Assembly (NCBI GenBank): GCA_011317545.1 | Contig: WUJK01000010.1 | Coordinates: forward strand, 930,001-994,000 | DNA: 64,000 bases | From: Coniella vitis | Lineage: Eukaryota > Ascomycota > Sordariomycetes > Diaporthales > Schizoparmaceae | Reading direction: 5' to 3' | Part shown: positions 47,496 to 59,624 of the stretch, one piece after another | Numbering within the stretch: the first letter of the stretch is position 1 | How the letters are laid out: each line of letters starts with the position of its first letter | Translations under genes and position numbers: made by a program | The notes under the pieces: model-generated | The model's database searches: none | What the model saw: only the letters and a program-made list of their open reading frames with translations | Told to the model about the DNA's origin: nothing

Positions 47496-49249
47496 TCACG
47501 AAGCTGACTCGGAAGATGCAATAGTAGCCGTAGCCGCAGCAGTAGCAGGCATAGCAGGTGGCACGCTCTCTGTGACAGTCTCAACTTTGACTGCTCTTGT
47601 TCTCCGCGGTGGAGGCGTCTTAGGTGGTAGTCGTTTCGCAACCCCACCGCTAGGAATGGCAGTTGCCGGCGTATTTGATGGTGTAGCATTACCGTTGCCC
47701 ACATGCAATACGGTTGCAGTCACGGGCGTCGCGGTAGTGGTTGGCTTACCATGCTTATGCTTGGGCACGGCAGGCAGAACCTTCTTCTTGGGTATGTCCA
47801 GGCTATTGACACTACCCGCCTGAGATCCCGCATCCGACGTGATTTCTGCCTCTGGCGTCGGTGCTGGCGCCGCAAGTGACTCCTTGAGCTCTTCGACCCT
47901 TGCAGCAGCAGCGGCTGCGTTGCTCACTCTGCTGCGACTTGGTGTCTTGACGCCTGGCTTCTCCATCACGGCCGCTACGTCCACGACAGAGGCGGTGCTC
48001 CCTGTTTGCGAGTGCGAAAGGCTGATGCCGAGCAGCTTCTTAGCAATCTCGCTTTCGCCGCTGTTGTGAAGCCACTGAACCCTTGAGACGCGATCGACAA
48101 GTCGTACGGTCGTCTCGTCGGCTGGAGCAAAATGAATATTGCCTTCACCACCGAGAATCTGGAGGACTTTGAGGATCTCTTGCCGCTTGTAATGCGGTGG
48201 ATGGCTGAGCTGGGTGTGTGCCAAAAGAGGGTAGAGGACGCGAAGGTAAGTATGGCGCAAAGCCATCGATTCATCAGGGAGGTCCAGAAGATTCCGAATT
48301 ATGACATCGAGGAGCACGCGCAAGTCGTTGGTGTAAAAGTATTCATACGTCGCCTTGGTGGTGAAGAGGAGGTATAACAGCTTGAGGATAAGCAGCTGTA
48401 ACGAGGTCTCGGTCTCTCTATTCAAGAGAAGTATGATATTCTCGCCAAAGGTCCGATATTTGGGCCCGTGCAGCGACAAAATTTTGATGACGCGATTGGT
48501 CAATGGTGCTATAGCCCCCGTGCTATCAACAGCTGCCATGGTGGAGGCGACCATGTATTGCTCGTTCAATACTAGAAGCACGCGTATTATGGGGTAATGA
48601 TAAGGATCGTTGACATCGTCCGACAAGCCCTCAATGAGCTGAAACATGTAGATGATGAAGTTGTCGTCAACGCACAGCAAGTCATCCACGCGTAGTCGCT
48701 CGATGCGCGCCATTTCGTACATGAGCTCCAGCAACAGACGATGCAGCCTCCTGTCGTCGTCTCTACGCTCGTTGATCAATTCGACAAGCTTTGGGAAGCA
48801 CCCTTCTTCTATCATTTGCTTGAACATCGTCTCGTCCGTGCGGCCGTCCAGGAGAAGGAAGTTTGCAATGACATTGAGCGAAGAAGAGTCATCCTCCTGC
48901 AGGAGGCTGTAGATGATTTGTATGCGCACATATTCCTTGTGAGCGCTAAAAATCTGGCTGTCGAGGAGGAGCTGAGAGCAGTTCGCGACGTCGTCTTCGC
49001 TATCGAGGAAGTCATCGCGGCAGGTAGAGACGAGGTGCAGCCAGGACCGCAGGGAGTCGTCGATGATCTCGTGAGTTTCGCATGGCGCAGATAGGATAGT
49101 GTGTAGCTCTGATGACAAAGTAAAACTTGTTAGAGGAGACCTGTGTTTGATCCAGCCCTCGGCAGAGAGGACTAGGAAGGGCGTAGAAATATCAACGAAC
49201 CGTCCCAGAATTGCTCTTCAGTCAGCACGCTCGCGTCCGTGTCGGTCAT
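47496..49249 (-). CDS. LDB17: SPIN90/Ldb17/Dip1 family Arp2/3 regulator
   Basis: This 553-residue protein belongs to the family whose members (S. pombe Dip1, S. cerevisiae Ldb17, animal SPIN90) start linear actin filaments with Arp2/3 complex at endocytic sites. Exon 1 is 49201..49249 and exon 2 is 47496..49108; the intron is 92 bp. The splice gives LTEEQFWDELHTILSAPCET. Residues 1-380 are an all-helical armadillo-like domain with recognisable family stretches such as RRLHRLLLELMYEMARIERL, DPYHYPIIRVLLVLNEQYMV and ALRHTYLRVLYPLLAHTQLS. The C-terminal 170 residues are disordered and Pro-rich, with RLPPKTPPPRR, a likely SH3-binding segment as in Ldb17. The same neighbourhood encodes the SLM1-like protein, also a cortical actin regulator, though linkage may be chance. 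Confidence 0.88.
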
Positions 49250-50488
49250 GGTGAAGGAAGCTGCAAATTGCCGTCGGTCGCTCTGCTCATTACGTACGAT
49301 CGATACGAGAGGTGTGGGTGCCAAGAGATGCCATCGAAGGGCCGGCCTGTTATTCTGGGTCCTGGCGGCAGTGCACGTGCTAGAGGCGATGGGCGAAGCA
49401 TGCCTTGTTCATCAAGCGCCGCTGGCAGTTGAGTTGAAGTCCGGGCACGAAGTTGGTAGTGAGTGAAGGTGGGATTAACGGAGGCTGTCAATTTCCTGGA
49501 GAACGGTTGCATTTAGCGCCTCGGCAAGGTCTCGTCTACTGGGTAGCGTGGGGTTGTTGCTTCTGTTGCTTGCTTCTGGGGGTTTCACAGTTTAGCGCTG
49601 GGACTGGACTTGGTTGATATAGTATAGCCAGCAACTGGCCCCGAGCACCAAAAGGCTAACCCAAATGTGCTTTCAACCTCCCAATTATGAAAATACCAGA
49701 GCCTGATGGTGCAAGCTATATCTCCCGAAACACCAAATGTCGACATCCCAAAATCATCAGCTCGGATTTACGTGCCGCGGGGCACATTCCGCTTGGGGTC
49801 TGATCAGCCCACGCACCAAGACGTCATCTGCTGACGGAAGCAAATATCCTGGGGAATAGGATGCGCATATTCGTGTAATCATGCGAGGGGCACAGTAAGA
49901 ATACATTGGCCGTCATTATTACGCTTATCGGAAACAAAATTCATCGATGAACTCTCGTGCTATGCTGAGTTATCCAATGCCAGTCGTACGTACAGTACAG
50001 AATGCTAGTGCTAAACGACTACCAAAACGCCGCGTGCTAGAATGCGGTAAAAGCCGGGACACAGACATCGAAATCAAAACGCAACAAGCCGCTTGAACAC
50101 CATTCCATTCCTTCAAACCTCTTCTCCTCATACGGACAAGGGGCGTTGACGCCGAGCGGAGCGGCCATATCATGTCTCCGCAACGAGAAATGTATCGTTG
50201 AGTGCTGCCAATCGTGTTATATCACAGGCCTTCTTTGAGCCGCGATGTGCAAGTGAGCAAGGCATGGCTCATGCCGGAAACCACGTTGGAGGTACGAGCC
50301 AGTCGTGGCTGGGCCTGTCTTCCGTTCTGTGCTCATTGAACTGTATGAACACTCCGTCCAACCATTGATACGGGGGTGCGTCCAGCCTGGCGGGTCAATG
50401 ATGATCCCCTTTCCCACACGGTATTGGTGCCGAATTCGGATGCGCAGCCGCTCCTGCGCTTCGTCTACGTCTCTCCGCCTGAACGCCG
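49250..50488. other. intergenic
   Basis: These 1.2 kb hold the Ldb17-like promoter and the 3' region of the NatC gene. No gene, repeat or RNA is seen. Confidence 0.5.
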
Positions 50489-51127
50489 TCAGATGGCCCC
50501 GCTCGCTATGGCGTGTCTTTCTGACTCGTCCAGTGCAAAATCCGTTGCTGAGTCCGGATCGACGCTCTTGAGGAGCAGTACAAGCCGGTACGCACTGTTG
50601 CCGTTGAGGTAGTACCTGTGTAACTTCTTGGAGCGTAAAAAGCCTAGCCTCTCGTACAGCCGCATCGCCGGCACATTTGTCTCCTCCGTCTCCAGCACCA
50701 CCTCGTCGGCATTGCGCTCGGCCATGGCGTCGATGGCCTTTTTGACGAGCGCAGTGGCTACGCCTTGGCCACGGAAGGTGGACGAGACGGCCAGCATAGC
50801 TATGTAGCCGCGGCGAGTGGGCGGAGAGTGGGACGAGTGGGTTTCCAATTTGCAGATAATGACGCCCACCAGGGACGAGTCCTTGGGGTTGAGAGCCTAC
50901 GCCTTTGTCAGTCGGTGTGCCTTTTGCAATGGTGTAACAAGCAGAAGAAGGAAAGGAGTCCTCACCATGTAACAGAGATGGCCCCATTGGTATAGAAAGT
51001 AACGATAGACATAGATGCTGTAGGGCTCGCTCAGGTCCTTGGAGATGAGAGCCCGTATCGCCGGCAAGTATTGCTTCTCAAGGTTGTGAGCATATTGTAT
51101 GTACTTGAGTTCGCTTGGAAGGCCCAT
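50489..51127 (-). CDS. NAA30: NatC catalytic subunit, N-alpha-acetyltransferase 30
   Basis: This 189-residue GNAT acetyltransferase is orthologous to yeast Mak3. It acetylates N-terminal Met followed by a hydrophobic residue (ML, MI, MF), using acetyl-CoA, in the NatC complex at the ribosome. Exon 1 is 50966..51127 and exon 2 is 50489..50896; the intron is 69 bp. Family landmarks are LSEPYSIYVYRYFLYQWGHL, then LVGVIICKLETHS, then GYIAMLAVSSTFRGQGVATA with the acetyl-CoA-binding RGQGVA, and finally VVLETEETNVPAMRLYERLG and RSKKLHRYYLNG. Length and order match fungal Naa30 over the whole core. The C-terminal 25 residues are family-specific and variable. Confidence 0.96.
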
Positions 51128-52465
51128 TTTGAATCGAAAAAGGTTCCTAGCGTCGAGCAAGAGTGATATAGCAGCAGTTGAAAAGAGGTAAAATGAGAGA
51201 AGAAGAATCATTAGAGTTCAGTTCCAGAGAGTGTGGACGTCAGCGTCAGCGTCAGCGCCAGTCGCAGAGATCAGCGTCGGCGGCAGTGTTGGCCTTGGTG
51301 TTTCGCCAGCATTTGAACTGGCCGTTGACTTTGGGGCGCCTCGGCACAAGACACGAGGCTGACTGTCGAGGATGGTATGGAACGTGTCGCGGCAAATTGA
51401 CCGATGGCAGCGCAAAGGCTCGGTCAGATTGCTGGGGGGGGGCCTCTTTCGGCGCTGCTGATGTTTGTGCGTTTGCAATAGCTTCTCGCCAACAAGATCT
51501 GCCACAACTCCTGTCCAGAGGAGCCGACACACACAGCAAAGGAGGGGAGCGGCGTTGGTTGGCGACGCGAAAGGAGGCTTATAACAGAAAACGAACGATG
51601 CACGTGGGAAAGTACAGCGACCTGCCTTTTCTGTCAATTAACCTCCGATATGACTGTCACATGCCAGAGGTTCAGATTTGGGCCTACCATGTACAGCTAG
51701 CTTTGCCAGGCGGTGGAAGGGGCTGACGGCCATTCATTGCTTCTTTCCTCTCTGGCCAAGTCCCGGTGGTTTGGCTTCCCGGGTGCCCTGCCACTGGCTC
51801 CAGCATGGACAAGGGGCTTACATGGTTGAGTACCAGGTAGTGGGAAAGTCATAGTGGGGCTTCAGGGCCAGGTACTACTGAATTATGTAGATACGAGCCT
51901 TGTTTGGTGCGCGCTACCGCTACTACTGCTGCTATGCTATGTACTGCAGGTAACTGCTACAGCGGGTGCATCATGCGGATGCAGGCCTGACACTGGCATG
52001 GAGCAGCGTGCTTGCCAGACTTTGCCCACATAGTACGCTACGCTAACGTTACGTCAATGGGAGCCAAAATTGACTCGCGCCCGCTCCCCCAAGGCTAAAG
52101 CGCATTTGCCTGGCAGGGAATGCTCCTCGCGTGCGCCGCGTACCGCAACAATGCCTTTGGACAATGGCCGTTTTTTCTCTCCTATACGGCCTTGCCATGG
52201 CATCCTGCCGTCAGTTTTCCTGCACGCCTCCCTAAAACAACAATCTCCCTGCCCGAGACACGGCTGGCGCTTTGTCTGACGAGGCTGAAAGGACGGCATA
52301 GCACAGCCCAGCACAGCAGACGACAGCACAGCCCACGTACAACTCGCCGTCCAACTGCGTCGCTCTCTTCTCTCCACCGCCCGTTCCAGTCCTAACAAGC
52401 AATAGGGGGACTTCCTGCCGGCCCCTGCCCACTTGGCATTTCCGAGCAGGGCCCCGTGAGTGGCC
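51128..52465. promoter_or_regulatory. divergent spacer, NAA30 and LRO1
   Basis: A 1.3-kb region lies between divergently transcribed genes. It has a CGTCAG-type short repeat near 51237-51265 and no TATA box that I would assign. No additional gene is supported. Confidence 0.4.
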
Positions 52466-54491
52466 ATGGCCTCTGAGCTGCGTCGTCGCGTTGTCGCAAG
52501 GGGCCAGCACGACAACGGCGCTTCCGAGACGACCACTCCTGGATCGCTCACGCCTGCGCGCGAGGACAGCCCCATCCGGCCCGGCGACAAGGTCAAGATC
52601 GTCCATCCCAAGCGCAAAAGGAAGCTCGGCGCCATTTTCCTACTAGGTTCGCTGTTTGGCATAATAGCGGCTGGATTCTTTGCAAAAAGCAATGACTTGA
52701 TTGACTTTCCAGAGATTGGCGATTTGACCGTCGACAGTCTGCTGGACGTCTTGCCTGCAGGCCTCGTGAAGGATGTCCGTGATCTGGTGGTACGTGTGCC
52801 TGCGTCCTTGAAGTTTGATGTGATGGTAGTGCTATAAACACTGCTATTGCTACTGCTACTGCTGCAGTGTTGCTGCTTCTGCTATGGCCATGAACTCATT
52901 CTAATCATGATACGCGCAACACCAAACACAGAAAGGAGAGCGAGACTATATCGATTCCTACGATGCCTTCTCAGTCGGTCTCAAAGCCCGCGCCGAGGGC
53001 CTCGAAGCCCACCACCCGATGATCATGATACCTGGTGTCATCTCGACAGGCCTCGAATCTTGGGGAACACTCAACATCTCTAGACCATACTTTCGCAAGC
53101 GTTTATGGGGCTCATGGAGCATGATGAGGGCGCTAGTGATGGAAAAGGAAGTGTGGAAGCAGCACATCATGCTTGACAAAAAGACCGGGCTCGATCCGCC
53201 AGGCATCAAGCTGCGCGCTGCTCAAGGCTTTGATGCGACCGATTTCTTCATCACGGGCTACTGGATCTGGAGCAAGATATACGAGAATCTCGCATCGCTC
53301 GGTTACGATCCGACCAACTCCTTCACTGCCGCCTACGACTGGCGCCTTTCGTACAGGAATCTGGAAACGCGCGACCAGTATTTCACTCGCCTCAAGCTAC
53401 ATATCGAGTCGGCGGTGCTCTGTCAAAAGGAGAAGGTCGTCCTTGTCTCGCACAGCATGGGCAGTCAGGTCCTTTTCTACTTTTTCCACTGGGTTGCCTC
53501 TGACCAAGGCGGCGGGGGCGGTGACTCGTGGGTTGAAGAACATGTAGACTCGTGGATTAACATTAGCGGATGCATGCTCGGCGCAGTCAAGGACATTCCG
53601 GCAGTGCTATCGGGCGAGATGAAGGACACAGCCCAGCTCAACGCATTTGCCGTGTACGGCCTGGAGAAGTTCCTCTCCAGAGAAGAGAGAGCCGACATCT
53701 TCCGCGCCATGCCAGGCATTTCGTCCATGCTTCCCATTGGCGGCGACGCTGTCTGGGGCAATCTCTCATGGGCGCCAGACGATCAGCCAGACCAAATCCA
53801 TTCATATGGTTCTTTTCTCAATTTCCGCGCAGGCGTTAATTGGACGGTGCCGGAAAAGAACATGACAGTTCGTAACGCCATGGACTACCTCTTCAATACA
53901 ACCGAGCCCTGGTACAAGGACCAGATCCTCGGTTCCTTTTCGCACGGCATCGCACATACCTCCGCCGAGGTCGAGGCTAACGAGCACGATCCCCGTAAAT
54001 GGATCAACCCACTCGAGACACGCCTCCCCTTGGCGCCCAGTCTCAAAGTCTACTGCTTCTATGGCGTCGGCAAGCCGACAGAGCGCGCCTACTATTACCG
54101 AAAACCCGATCCCGCAGTACCGTCGACGCTTAACATCACCATCGACACAGGTCTTATACACGGTGTCATAGATCACGGTGTCATCCTTGGCGAAGGCGAT
54201 GGCACCGTCAATTTGCTGAGCTCCGGATACATGTGCAACCGCGGATGGCACATGAAGCGCTACAACCCGGCGGGTGTGAGCGTGCGCGTGGTGGAAATGC
54301 CGCATGAGCCCGAGCGGTTCAATCCGCGGGGCGGCCCGCACACCGCAGACCATGTGGACATTCTGGGACGAGCGACACTGAACGAACTTATTCTAAGGGT
54401 GGCGGCTGGTAAGGGTGAGACCATCATGGATCATGTTGTCAGCAACATATCACAATACGCGGATCGGGTGCAGGTGTTTGAAGAAGAGTGA
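52466..54491 (+). CDS. LRO1: phospholipid:diacylglycerol acyltransferase
   Basis: This 627-residue ER membrane enzyme moves an acyl group from phospholipid to diacylglycerol to make triacylglycerol for lipid droplets. Exon 1 is 52466..52789 and exon 2 is 52932..54491; the intron is 142 bp. The start is the ATG in GGCCATGGC. The cytosolic N-terminus ends in KRKRK and is followed by one transmembrane helix at about 54-72 (GAIFLLGSLFGIIAAGFF). The lumenal LCAT-like domain has MIMIPGVISTGLESWG (lid-side motif), TAAYDWRLSYRNLE and the nucleophile elbow VLVSHSMGSQV with Ser283. The acidic residue is probably in GEGDGTVNLLS, and the His is in HTADHVDILGR near the C-terminus. Length and motif order fit fungal Lro1. 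Confidence 0.97.
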
Positions 54492-56188
54492 AAAGGAGCC
54501 AAAGAGCGGCAAGAAGAAAATATTATTTTGGCTTGTTTCTTTTGCGCTGCTGCTGGTGGTTGTGTTGTACACACTGTACATAACCAGCTCGGGAAAGGGT
54601 TACCGAAGGGCGCGGGAAACGTCCCGTGATGATGAATTCATGATGTTCTGGCGATTGGGAGCCGAGATGAGCGAGACACGGGCTTGTACCAGGCAAGGAA
54701 TGGGTTCACGATAACACGGCTACCTTACAGACCAGGCTTTTAGCGCTACTCGGACGAGTGTCACGGGTTTTTCTTTTCTTTTTAAGGACACGTTTGCTCT
54801 GTATACCCATTACTTCCCGTTGGCGTGTTTAGAAGGGAAAATCCATTACATAGAAACATAATATATAAGAGACTTTGGTATATTATCAGGACAATTAACA
54901 GTTGGGGTTTATACGTACCTCGAATACTTTTATTGCATAAAACAAGCCCCGTCATCTCGTCTCATTGTTTTGAACGCCCTCATCCCCTCTACGCAATAGA
55001 CATCCATTCCTCACCGATCAGGCATGACGGATCATGGACGTAATCGACTTTGAGCGGAGGAAAACGTACGAAGGAGGGTTCTAAGTCAGTTTCCCCCCTG
55101 TATTCTGAATGATAAACAAAGTCCCAACTGCACAGTTGATCTGCCCGATGCTTTGGGGACTTGGACATGGAGCAATATTTATGTGGGAGTTCTAGAGTAC
55201 GTTCGTAGGTACCTAGGCACGGCTTGCGGCTATGCAGCTCGAGCTCAAGGTTTTGCAAAGTCTTCAAGATGCTGGAAGCAGCTAGCTTTCCTTCATTGTT
55301 ATTATTATTATTTTTTGGATTGAATTTGTTCTTGTCTGAAATAGTACTGTTTATTCATGGAGTACGATCCACCTTCAAAAGTTCAACTTTTTGAAAAGGT
55401 CCAGTCAGGTCGGCATGGCTAGAATGCGGGACGATCGTCAGACAGAAAACATCCAGATATCTTTGTCATGAGATTCAAGGATTTATCACATTTGGGCAAG
55501 CCAACCCAACAAATGCCAGAGGATATACAGAGGGTCTAAGGGTAGCATTGGGAGGTTGACACCTCAAGTAATGATAGGCACACTCTCTGAGTAAAACAGC
55601 TGTATCCAACGGACATTAGAGGTAATAGGTACACACGTAGGCAGACATAGGATATCTCAAAAGCCAACAAGTAGCCAGGTCCAAGGTTCGGCAGTGATTG
55701 GAGGTGGTCTTATGTTGCTAGGCCCAGATAGACGCGTCCTGGGCGTGTTTGAACGCGTTCGTGTGGTGTTATCAGCTTGGAGAGTGTCAACACCTATACA
55801 CATACATTACTACTCCCCAAGCAGCCCATGCTTCTGGCTTCTTTTGGCTTCGCCTGGTTTCCAGTGCCAGGCAGAGCTGCCAAGCACCAATACAGGCTAC
55901 ACTTGCTTAACCCTACCGCCTCTTCTTTCTCCTTGTTCTCCTGATCTTTCTTTCTTCCCTTTCTTTCCACTTCTCATCAGCTGAGGTCCATCCATCCGCA
56001 TCGGGATCACCACCCTGTCCTCACCCCAGGGTCCTCGCTCAAGCCACCAACAGGCTGAAACAGAGGGCCCAATTTCACATTGAGCATCAAATTGATCCAT
56101 TTACTGGATTGTTTGCAATACTTCTTTGACTGTCAAGCTCAATCCACTCCATCTGATCAACCAGGGACCCTGGCACCCAGCTTCGACC
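54492..56188. other. intergenic, 5' leader of the repeat-protein gene at its right end
   Basis: No gene is supported in most of this span. The last few hundred bases are pyrimidine-rich and probably hold the promoter and the non-coding first exon of the next gene, which ends at 56189. Confidence 0.45.
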
Positions 56189-57547
56189 AGTAAGTTTGAC
56201 CTTCAGAGTCGAGTCAATTGGGAATTATATACTTGATGCTCACCATATAGTGGCCGATCCCGTTGTTATGTACATTAGCAGCAGCTCTAGCAGCAGCTCT
56301 AGCAGCAGCTCCGAGAGCATCTCCCGCGACGCCACTCCTACTCCTGGTCCTGGTCCTGGTCGTGCTTCTGGTCCTGGTCGTGCTTCTGGTCCTGGTCGTG
56401 CTTCTGGTCCTGGTCGTGCTTCTGGTCCTGGTCGTGCTTCTGGTCCTGGTCGTGCTTCTGGTCGTGCTGTGGCCGATCCCGTTGTTATCTACATTAGCAG
56501 CAGCTCTAGCAGCAGCTCCGAGAGCACCTCCCGCGACGCCACTCCTACTCTTGCTCTCGGTCCCGGTCCTGGTCCTGGTCCTGATCGTGCTTCTGGTCGT
56601 ACTCATGCTCGAGAGGACACCTCCGATCATGAAGACAAAGACTGGCAGCCGAAGGCGAGTGGAATGACAAAATGTAGCTCACTTCAATTGCTAACCTCCT
56701 ACAGCGCCGTCGGCTTGAGAGCCCTGCTCTGATCTATGATCTCGATGACTCCTCCTCGTCCTACTCGTCCTACTCGTCCTCCTCTGCCGACGACGAACTG
56801 ATTGCCTTCGTCAAACCGTCTGAGCCTTGCCTCTTGTGCATTTCGCGCCTCGCCAATACTGGCGTTCTGCCCAACTGCCTCTCGACCGGCGAGGACGAGG
56901 ACGAGCCCTGCAACATCTGCCAACATCGGCGCTCAAGATGCTATTAGCCGCAGTATCTGTCCGCCGACCATGCTTTCACGTTGCGTACCGCGGCGCAGGC
57001 TGTTCTGGATGCCACCAAGGATGACGGCAGCCACATTCACACGACCGCGCCCCTCGGAACAAAGAGTGAGCCCATCCCCGGCATGAAGATCTTCTCCCCC
57101 GACTTCCGCAAGGCCGCTTTCCACTTTCTCTGCGTCTTCTTCGACTTTCAAGATGCCATGCTCGCTGACTTCTTTGCCGATCGGCCTTCTCCTTTCGACC
57201 ATCCTCCCGCCCCGGCTTCTCCTATCCGTCGTCCCGAGGAGTATGCCAAGATTCGCGCAGAGAAGGCTGCTAAAGAAGCCGAAGAAGCGGCGGAGGCTGC
57301 CAAGAAAGCCGAGGCGGAACGCGAGGAGAAACGCAAAAAGAAAGAGCAGAAGCGCCAGGCGATGAAGAGGAAGAGGCGTCGCGAGGCCCTGCGGGCCAAG
57401 CAGAGGGCAGCTTTCGAGCTCGCCTACAAGCCGCAATCTCTCGATTTGCAGCCGGGATTGGCCAAGACCACGCCCAGGCCTGAGCCCGTTGCTCGACCCA
57501 GCAACTCCTTCAAGGTCTCCTGGAAAGATGAGTCGTCGAATAAATAG
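56189..57547 (+). CDS. Ser/Gly-Arg repeat, Cys-rich, coiled-coil protein interrupted by an amber codon
   Basis: I do not recognise the family. The first coding base is A56189, at the end of a leader exon with the perfect donor GACCA|GTAAGT. Intron 1 (56190..56250) joins it to TGGCCGATCC, creating the start context CGACCATGGCC. Exon 2 (56251..56654) encodes MADPVVMYI, poly-Ser, six Gly-Pro-Gly-Arg-Ala-Ser repeats and then a second copy of the ADPVV-I-YI-poly-Ser block. Intron 2 (56655..56704, 50 bp, CTAAC branch) fits only with a GC donor (AAG|GCGAGT) and gives DWQPKRRRLESPALIYDLDD. Exon 3 continues through a Cys-rich segment (PCLLCISRL, PCNICQHRRSRC) to an in-frame TAG at 56945-56947. The same frame then stays open for 200 more residues: PQYLSADHAFTLRTAAQAVL, a long Lys/Glu/Ala coiled coil and a stop at 57547. 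It could be a nonsense allele, a readthrough gene or a gene with a missed intron. Confidence 0.5.
56352..56459 (+). repeat. six perfect 18-bp tandem repeats in coding DNA
   Basis: The unit GGTCCTGGTCGTGCTTCT is repeated six times with no mismatches and encodes Gly-Pro-Gly-Arg-Ala-Ser. It sits between two copies of a longer duplicated block (56251.. and 56470.., sharing TGGCCGATCCCGTTGTTAT and the following Ser codons). Perfect identity implies recent expansion. Confidence 0.95.
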
Positions 57548-59624
57548 TCTGTGCAAAGCATCGGATATCTCTGATGTCAGAATGTCCCAGCAGACTATAA
57601 GGCGATGGCACATGGAGATTGCGGGATGAGAACCACTGTCAAGAATACTTGGATTGAGTCGGAGATCCACGGATGGATATCGGAATCGAGAGGCGTACGT
57701 ACAGGTGTGGAGGAGAGGAGAAAAAATTGTGGAAAGCACCAGTGTCTAAGCCTCACCCCTTCCTCGCTCAGCATGGCTGGGGTGCACCAGGCAGATCTGC
57801 TCGAGACAGAAAGTGCACACTGCAGTTGTATCTTCCGATTAGTAATGGTGCCTTCCTTTCGAAGAATTCAATCAAGTTCGAGATCCTTCCCCAGCCGACA
57901 TTTGAAGTGAGAAGACCTTTTTCGGCTTTCAGTTCAGCAGACATCCAGCCACCAAACGTGGTCGGCTGTGCCATCAGGTGTTGTGCCCATTCTTCTCCTG
58001 AGCTGCTGATGGTCGTTTGTAGACGCACCACACCAAATAGGCAGTCTGTCTACCAGTCAATATTTCACGCGCTCTCTCCCAGGTCTGTTTGATGCGTCCC
58101 CTCCCGGCGTCGATCCATCAGAAATGCTCAGCCTTGGCGGATATCATCCAGACTTGCACGTGCGGGTTATAGCCGAGGTTTCTGCCCTCAGACTTCCACT
58201 TTTCGGTGGTATGGTGAGCCAAGAATTTGAAGTCCAGGTTTCGTAAGCCTATCGCTTTCCACAGTTGCTGCTACTGCTTGAGATCAGGTGATTTGATACG
58301 CAACCAAGGCCCATTTTGTCAACAAGCATTTCGCGTTTGTGCAATTGGCTGCTATGAATTTACGCCGAGTCCTAGACCAGCTTCAACAGGATCAGCGCGG
58401 GTCTTATATAGCCAGTATATGAGCGCGTGCTATCCTGGATTGCCCAGGACTACCTACAGAAGCTTTGTTCAAGCATGGAGGTATATGACGCGTTTAGCGC
58501 CTTGCAGGCCGCCAGGGCGCTCACACAGAGCCCTACGAAGAGCTCATTCGATTTCCTGGGCATCGAACACAATCGGTATCTGTAGGGCATGTTGGGACCA
58601 GGCAGGATCGGGTCTTTACTGGCTATGGCAAAGCGTGTGAGCTGGGCCTTCGGGCGCAGGGGGCGCACTCTAGACAGCAACGAGCACGAAGTGATATAAT
58701 CCATGAATCAAGTGAGTACCACGCCTCGCCGAGCGCTGCTGTGTGCTTTAGCCCTTTCGGTTCAGAAGACGTTCGTGCTACCTGGTGGTGTAGCTAGTAA
58801 GAGATTCTGGCGACTTTAGTTTGCTTTGTAATTGGTAATAGATAATTCCCGGATAACATCTTGTCTAGCTCGCCGAACGGCTGGCGTCGGGAGTATCCTG
58901 GTGTTATCACGGCAACCTGCAGACTATTGAATCATGGCACATGGAGCAAGATAACGAATAGTAACACGCAGGTAACGCGGTCTAAATGGCAATCGATGGA
59001 TGACAGGTCATTTACTGAGCAAGAGCTACTTGCTGTCCTCAATATACAGGAGAGAGTACAATTGCGCATCAACACTCTGGACTTGTCCTTTTCTTTTTTT
59101 TTTCTAAGCGGCGGTCAGTGTCTGGATCGTGGTATATGATTGGTTGCTTACCCCTCCGAAGCAGATACATTGGGTGTCGGACGCGAAAGGATGGAAATAT
59201 GTTTTTGAAGACACCACCAGATTACCGTGCTTCATTGGTCTGTACAACCGAAATAACATGCTATCATATTTTGGATTACTTCATGAAAAGACTCTGGAAC
59301 CCATAGATAATGTGGATAAATATCTACATAGTAGATAGGTAGCAGGTATTATTGTACTATGGAATCTTTGTACCTTCTTCTAACACCGTTGATAGCCGAG
59401 CATACGCCCTTCGACATAGCAGCGTCTCTCTTGACGTAACAAACACGGTGACTCCGCGTTCTAGAAGGTTTTATAAATACGTTTAGACGGGACGCAATTT
59501 GATTACCTGATGCGCCGTCAGTTGTATATATAAGGATGCTTTGTTGCCGCTTATGAATTGAACCATTGAACCACTCATTGGTTGGGACACTTGGGTGAAG
59601 AGGTAGCAACTGCTAACACTCAGC
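57548..59624. other. intergenic, MFS promoter at its right end
   Basis: These 2.1 kb contain only short, unconvincing open frames. TATATATAA at 59525-59532 lies about 95 bp before the MFS start. Confidence 0.5.
59525..59532 (+). promoter_or_regulatory. TATA-like element of the MFS monocarboxylate-type gene
   Basis: TATATATAA lies 93 bp before the ATG and is followed by a short leader. Assignment is by position and sequence only. Confidence 0.4.
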
